Assembly (NCBI GenBank): GCA_036736205.1
Contig: DAINMX010000226.1
Span: 1-10,583 of the forward strand
Length of the DNA stretch: 10,583 bases
From: XYA12-FULL-58-9 sp001798605
GTDB lineage: Bacteria > Myxococcota > XYA12-FULL-58-9
Direction of reading: 5' to 3'
The position numbers were made by a program, and so were the translations under genes. Below the pieces are notes generated by a model. It did no database searches. It was not told where the DNA came from and saw only the letters and a list, made by a program, of their open reading frames with translations. Shown here piece after piece: positions 7,206-10,583 of the stretch (within the stretch, counting starts at the first letter, position 1; each line of letters opens with the position of its first letter).

Positions 7206-7373
7206 TCACAAGACCGTCCTCTTGCGCATCTCCTCGATAAGCAGGCGAGTGAACGTTGGCCCATCCCGAACGTCAAGATGTGAACCGTCTGGCGTAACCT
7301 GTGTTTGCGTTTGGCCACAAACTTGACCCGTGACCAGTACTATGTGGACGACTTGGAAATCGTGTGCGCCTTC
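7206..7373 (-). pseudogene. Possible 3' remnant of a gene (open frame without start codon)
   Basis: Between a TGA at 7376-7374 and a TGA at 7208-7206 lie 55 sense codons whose product has regular amphipathic character: DFQVVHIVLVTG, then VTPDGSHLDVRDGPTF, then a basic helix TRLLIEEMRKRTVL. There is no ATG, GTG or TTG in its first 48 codons, so it cannot be an ordinary intact gene. The idea that it is a decayed gene end rests only on composition; a chance open frame is equally possible. Confidence 0.2.
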
Positions 7374-7385
7374 TCACCCTAGACG

Positions 7386-7394
7386 TGTTATGAT
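7386..7394 (+). promoter_or_regulatory. Candidate extended -10 promoter for the 7404 operon
   Basis: TGTTATGAT (7386-7394) matches an extended -10 (TGN followed by TATGAT, one mismatch to TATAAT). No -35 element is seen at the usual spacing, which extended -10 promoters tolerate. Transcription would begin near 7401, only about three bases before the ATG at 7404, so the transcript would be nearly leaderless or translated from ATG 7422. Confidence 0.4.
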
Positions 7395-7403
7395 CTGACG
7401 ATC

Positions 7404-8360
7404 ATGGGTCCCACGAAAAGTATGATGACAATCGTCGTGGCGATGGCTGCCGTTCTTGGAACCACGAAGACAGTCTTTGCCGAAGAGGCGCCGCCTCGAA
7501 ATTTTGTTCTCTTCTTCCTTGCGGCTGGAGAGACCGATCCGGATTCTACCAGCGCTTTCCAGAATGAGCTGGTTCGTCTCGGCGAGAACACCCCACGTAC
7601 TCGTCTGCTTGGGCAGGGTGAGGTGCGCAGCAAGCTGCGCATGGCTGGCGTCGAGGGACTTGCGCAGGCGGCGGTGATCCGCTGTGGCAGTGATGTCGCG
7701 TGCATTGCCGATCTAGGAAGCAAGGCCGGTGGCAGCGAAGTATTGCTCGTGCACATCGTCGGTGTCGCTGACAAGGCAGTGATCGTGGTGAAGATTCTGG
7801 CGATAGGCACAGCCAATCAAGAGATTTTGCGGCGGACCAAGCTACAAATCGACACGGTGGACAAGATCAGGTCGACACTGTGGGAAAATCGCGAAGCGGT
7901 GCTCGGAAGCGCAGCGCTCGAGGCTGTCCCAGTCACCGATCCAGAGCCCGATGCCTCTGATTCCCAAGCTACGTTGGCAACCCAAGTAGAATCACCACCA
8001 CCTGAGGTTTCGCAAACCTGGTGGCGCGACCGTTCATTGCTGCGCTACTTGGGTGCAGGTGTCGCCGGAGCAGGAGGAGTGCTCTTCGTCACAGGCATCG
8101 GCTTCGGTGTGCACGCCGATTCGGTGAGTGGATCCATTGACCGAGACACCAACCAACCCCGCGCGGTTGAACTGGAGCAGGACGCCAATCGTGCCGCCGA
8201 ACGGGCCAACGGACTTTTCGCTGGGGGTGCAGTGCTTCTCGTTGCAGGCGCGGGGATCCTCCTCTGGGAGTTGTTTGGTATCGATTGGTTCGATGGAGCG
8301 GCAGTTGGTGTGTCCGCCGATGAGGCCGGAGCAACGGCCACAGTGGGGATGTCATGGTAG
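7404..8360 (+). CDS. Envelope protein with signal peptide and C-terminal two-helix transmembrane hairpin
   Basis: The 318-residue product starts with a signal peptide (hydrophobic run 8-22, cleavage likely after VFA at residue 26). Residues 33-160 form a compact alpha/beta domain with strands such as FVLFFLAAG and EVLLVHIVG and a Cys pair, RCGSDVACIADLG (Cys94, Cys100). This resembles the N-terminal domains of myxobacterial envelope proteins that recall TolB or FlgO, but I cannot assign a family. A Pro/Asp-rich linker (175-205) follows. Two hydrophobic helices (about 213-237 and 270-292) flank a charged helical loop (RAVELEQDANRAAERA), typical of a membrane hairpin with the N-domain in the periplasm. 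No Shine-Dalgarno precedes ATG 7404; ATG 7422, just after a GAAAAG, is an alternative start that would lose the Lys of the signal's n-region. The stop overlaps the next gene by seven bases, so they are co-translated. Confidence 0.75.
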   Translation: MGPTKSMMTIVVAMAAVLGTTKTVFAEEAPPRNFVLFFLAAGETDPDSTSAFQNELVRLGENTPRTRLLGQGEVRSKLRMAGVEGLAQAAVIRCGSDVACIADLGSKAGGSEVLLVHIVGVADKAVIVVKILAIGTANQEILRRTKLQIDTVDKIRSTLWENREAVLGSAALEAVPVTDPEPDASDSQATLATQVESPPPEVSQTWWRDRSLLRYLGAGVAGAGGVLFVTGIGFGVHADSVSGSIDRDTNQPRAVELEQDANRAAERANGLFAGGAVLLVAGAGILLWELFGIDWFDGAAVGVSADEAGATATVGMSW

Positions 8361-10583
8361 CTCGATTTTGTGCTCAAGGTACAGAGCTGGCATTGGTGCT
8401 GACGATAGTGCTGGGCGTCGGCGCATGCGGCAAAACCACCATTGCTCGCAACAACCGCCCATGTGGCCCCAATGGGACTTGCGTAACCGGTTTCGTGTGT
8501 AACCCCGTCAAGAATGTCTGTGAGGCACAGAGCGAGAGGTGCGTCGACGCGGACAATGACGGTTTCGGCACCGGTGCGGCTTGCAGGGGTCCAGACTGCA
8601 ACGACAACGCGGCGACCTGCATTGACAACTGTGATCTCGATGTCGACAACGACGGCATCGCCGATTGCGCCGATTCCTGCATCGATGCCGACAGGGACGG
8701 TTATGGAATTCCCGGCGGTGCCGGCAACGGTTGTGCAGGTACAGATTGCAGCGACATTCTGGTGACGTGTACCATCGACTGCACGGGCGACCTCGACACC
8801 GACGCTGTTGTGGACTGCCTGGATAACTGCATTGATGTCGACCGGGACGGCTATGGCGTCGATGGGGGTGCGGGTCACTGTCTGGGTTCCGATTGCAACG
8901 ATGGTGTGCCAACCTGCCATGTTGATTGTACGAGCGACGCAGACGATGATGACATCCCCGATTGCCTCGATTCATGTGTCGACGAGGATGGGGACGGTCA
9001 TGGCCACGCCGGCTATGGCGTCAGCACCTGCCTCGGGAATGATTGCGACGATACCGTCGCCACCTGCATCGCCGATTGTACGACCGATGTCGACGACGAC
9101 GGCATCACCGATTGCGCCGACTCCTGTTTAGATGCGGACAACGATGGCTACGGATTGGCAGGTGGAGCGGGCAACCAGTGTGAGGGCCTCGATTGTGATG
9201 ATGGGCTGCCAGACTGCACCCTAGATTGCGAGACGGACGTTGATGGAGATGACAACCCAGACTGCGCCGACACCTGTTTGGACGCCGACCGCGACGGTTA
9301 CGGCGATCCCGGCCCAGCCGGCGACACGTGCTTAGGTGCGGACTGCGATGATGGCTTTGCCGCTTGCACGACGGATTGCGCAACCACTTGCGTCTGCACT
9401 GGCTCGGATACCGTCAGCCTAGGTGCGGCAGCCACAGTTTGTGCGAGCCCTCTTTCTGGGGCAACTCAGGTCCTCCTCTTGCATCTCGAGGCAACCACCA
9501 CCTGTGTCAACGCGCTCACCGCTCTCACGATCGAGCGGCATCCCTTGAGCACGACGCCAGATGGCGACTTGCAGAACCTCTCCCTCTATGTAGATACGGA
9601 CCACACTGGCACGCTGACATCGGGCGACGTGCTCTTGGCCGGCTCTTTGTCTATGTCGGCAGGTGCAGTGAGCTTTGGTGGGTTCAACCAACAGTTACTC
9701 GCCGCCGAACCGTTGCGCCTATTGGTGGCCGCTGATATTTCCGCATCCGCTGGACACAGTCTTCTCGCGCTCCAGGTGACCGCGATTGACGCCATGCAAC
9801 TCGCTGACACGAATCCAACCAGGGTGCTTGCCACAACACCGCTGGTCGCGGGAGTCATCGCCATTGACGCCAACATCTGTGATGGCGTTCCCGTGAGCGA
9901 GCAAACTTTGGATGATGGACCCGGGTGGATTCCGCCAATCGGCTTGTCACCTGCGGGATCGGTTCTCGCATACGAGCACATAGCCTCCGCGCCGTGGTAC
10001 GAACAACCAGACGGTACCCTACGATCGAGTGGTGCCGCGACCGGCGATTGTCGCCTCGACACCAGCGATGAGGGGGGGACCAACACCGGCCAGATTACCG
10101 ACGAAGGCACCGACGGTGGCTCGCGATATTTGCGTGTCGACACGGGCATTCCATTGAGCTCCAAGGACGGCTTGGGACTGCCATTGTGTGCGCTGCGGGT
10201 CAGGCTGCATGCGTCGACAGATCGGGTAAACAGAAACGATTGCCGTGATCCACCCACCTACACAACCTTTGCGGGTTTCGCGACCGGTACGGGCACAGGT
10301 GGCGAGATCTACCTCTACACCTACGCCGCCCAATCAACCGTCGAGACGACCACTCAAAACCGGGTCGCCCCGATCGTTTGGTCCGATTCACCCAATGCGC
10401 CGGGCCAAGCCGCGTGTAACACGGACTTTGTGGTGTTAGATCTTCTACCGATGTACCAGGCGGCGATCTCCAATCCATTGGTCACCACCAATACCTTTGT
10501 GTTTCGCATGATCCTCGATTGGGGCGATGGCCTTATCGAGAGCGCCGACCGGCGTATCTCTCAGATCCCCGAAGTCTACTTCT
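8354..10583 (+). CDS. Lipoprotein with six MopE / thrombospondin-3-like Asp-Cys repeats (3' partial)
   Basis: The frame beginning at ATG 8354 has no stop up to the right edge (743 codons plus one base). GGGG (8345-8348) five bases before the ATG can serve as ribosome binding site. Residues 12-25 are a lipoprotein signal (hydrophobic run, lipobox VGAC, Cys25). Residues 37-63 are Cys-rich (CGPNGTC, GFVCNPVKNVC). Residues 63-346 are six tandem repeats of about 50 residues. Each has the form C-[IVL]-D-x-D-x-D-G-[YFH]-G, then C-x-G-x-D-C-x-D, a Cys, a Cys, and D-x-D-x-D with a sixth Cys before the next repeat. D-x-D-x-D-G loops bind Ca2+ in thrombospondin type 3 repeats, and related motifs are called MopE-type metal-binding motifs. 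After 347 comes a beta-rich stretch (LTIERHP, LSLYVDTDHTGTLTSGDVLLAG, LRLLVAADIS) and then unfamiliar sequence rich in Gly, Thr and Asp. It is likely an extended, metal-stabilised surface protein. It overlaps the preceding envelope gene by seven bases. Confidence 0.85.
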   Translation, partial: MVARFCAQGTELALVLTIVLGVGACGKTTIARNNRPCGPNGTCVTGFVCNPVKNVCEAQSERCVDADNDGFGTGAACRGPDCNDNAATCIDNCDLDVDNDGIADCADSCIDADRDGYGIPGGAGNGCAGTDCSDILVTCTIDCTGDLDTDAVVDCLDNCIDVDRDGYGVDGGAGHCLGSDCNDGVPTCHVDCTSDADDDDIPDCLDSCVDEDGDGHGHAGYGVSTCLGNDCDDTVATCIADCTTDVDDDGITDCADSCLDADNDGYGLAGGAGNQCEGLDCDDGLPDCTLDCETDVDGDDNPDCADTCLDADRDGYGDPGPAGDTCLGADCDDGFAACTTDCATTCVCTGSDTVSLGAAATVCASPLSGATQVLLLHLEATTTCVNALTALTIERHPLSTTPDGDLQNLSLYVDTDHTGTLTSGDVLLAGSLSMSAGAVSFGGFNQQLLAAEPLRLLVAADISASAGHSLLALQVTAIDAMQLADTNPTRVLATTPLVAGVIAIDANICDGVPVSEQTLDDGPGWIPPIGLSPAGSVLAYEHIASAPWYEQPDGTLRSSGAATGDCRLDTSDEGGTNTGQITDEGTDGGSRYLRVDTGIPLSSKDGLGLPLCALRVRLHASTDRVNRNDCRDPPTYTTFAGFATGTGTGGEIYLYTYAAQSTVETTTQNRVAPIVWSDSPNAPGQAACNTDFVVLDLLPMYQAAISNPLVTTNTFVFRMILDWGDGLIESADRRISQIPEVYF
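8540..9391 (+). repeat. Six tandem approximately 150-base coding repeats (Asp/Cys-rich)
   Basis: The repeats begin at the Cys codons 63, 109, 159, 208, 258 and 308 of the lipoprotein (46, 50, 49, 50, 50 and about 39 residues; the last is cut short at its C-terminal half). Complete units carry six cysteines at matching places. The core DNA phrase, GAC-GCC-GAC-CGC-GAC-GGT-TAC-like, recurs with many silent changes, so the units are old duplications held by protein-level selection rather than a recent expansion. Confidence 0.88.

Larger units (their letters stand above)
6877..7403. other. 527-base stretch without a supported gene, between divergent transcription units
   Basis: This region must hold the promoters of the minus-strand phosphatase operon and the plus-strand gene at 7404. 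I found no tRNA, transposase or array. Two open stretches deserve mention. On the plus strand, 6949-7197 (82 codons) starts with ATG after a purine-rich GGGGGGAAG (6938-6946), yet its product resembles no family and is Trp/Arg/Cys-rich in the way of noncoding frames. On the minus strand, 7373-7206 is 55 codons between stops with a fairly protein-like product ending in PTFTRLLIEEMRKRTVL, but it has no usual start codon near its beginning. Either could be a small gene or a gene remnant; neither is convincing. Confidence 0.5.

Noticed and set aside
6877..7209. Upstream extension of the phosphatase to a GTG at 7209 (300 residues)
   Set aside because: The extra 111 residues look non-protein-like and would place the signal or anchor helix inside the protein; the ATG at 6876 gives a normal exported architecture.
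7267..7380. Plus-strand stretch with a product ending DQYYVDDLEIVCAFSP
   Set aside because: It is about 35 codons between stops, overlaps the opposite-strand remnant candidate, lacks a ribosome binding site, and cannot be distinguished from chance.
8045..8920. Long minus-strand open frame (291 codons) opposite the repeat lipoprotein
   Set aside because: It is an antisense shadow of the Asp/Cys repeats and the hairpin gene; its Val/Ala/Ile-rich periodic product mirrors the sense repeats and has no start signals.
9586..10257. Minus-strand open frame of 223 codons near the right edge
   Set aside because: It lies opposite the continuous lipoprotein frame and has the Ser/Pro/Arg-rich look of noncoding frames.

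Overview
The window looks like a piece of a draft or metagenome-derived genome from a free-living, moderately GC-rich Gram-negative bacterium, most plausibly a myxobacterium-like deltaproteobacterium (Myxococcota or a relative). This is inferred from the kinds of genes present: surface lipoproteins with NHL-type beta-propeller repeats, a lipoprotein with Asp/Cys-rich MopE or thrombospondin-3-like repeats, an envelope protein with a two-helix C-terminal hairpin, and chromosomal toxin-antitoxin loci. No marker gene fixes the lineage.

Left part (1-1859): two toxin-antitoxin modules point at each other. On the plus strand a short helix-turn-helix-type protein, running in from the left edge, overlaps by ATGA an AbiEii/AbiGii-type nucleotidyltransferase. 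On the minus strand a VapB (SpoVT/AbrB fold) antitoxin overlaps by ATGA a VapC PIN-domain ribonuclease. About 85 bases with an inverted repeat separate the two 3' ends.

Middle (2164-5206): one large secreted lipoprotein gene with a signal peptide, Ig-like domains and an NHL-like beta-propeller. It is broken in this assembly by a run of exactly 100 N. The frame changes across the run, but the protein on the two sides clearly belongs together, and an unknown true gap length divisible by three restores the frame. Its stop lies two bases from the stop of a convergent minus-strand gene.

Minus-strand pair (6876-5209): a membrane-anchored histidine phosphatase of the SixA/phosphoglycerate-mutase superfamily, then 39 bases downstream a 352-residue putative zinc metallopeptidase with an HEVCH motif. 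A 527-base stretch upstream of the phosphatase holds no gene that I can support.

Right part (7404-10583): an envelope protein with a signal peptide and two transmembrane segments overlaps by 7 bases a long reading frame that starts at 8354 and stays open to the right edge. That frame encodes a lipoprotein with six Asp/Cys-rich repeats of about 50 residues, followed by at least 400 residues of probable beta-rich extracellular sequence. This is the largest and most distinctive gene in the window. The genes right of 1859 are mostly envelope or secreted products; no phage, IS element, CRISPR array or RNA gene was recognised.
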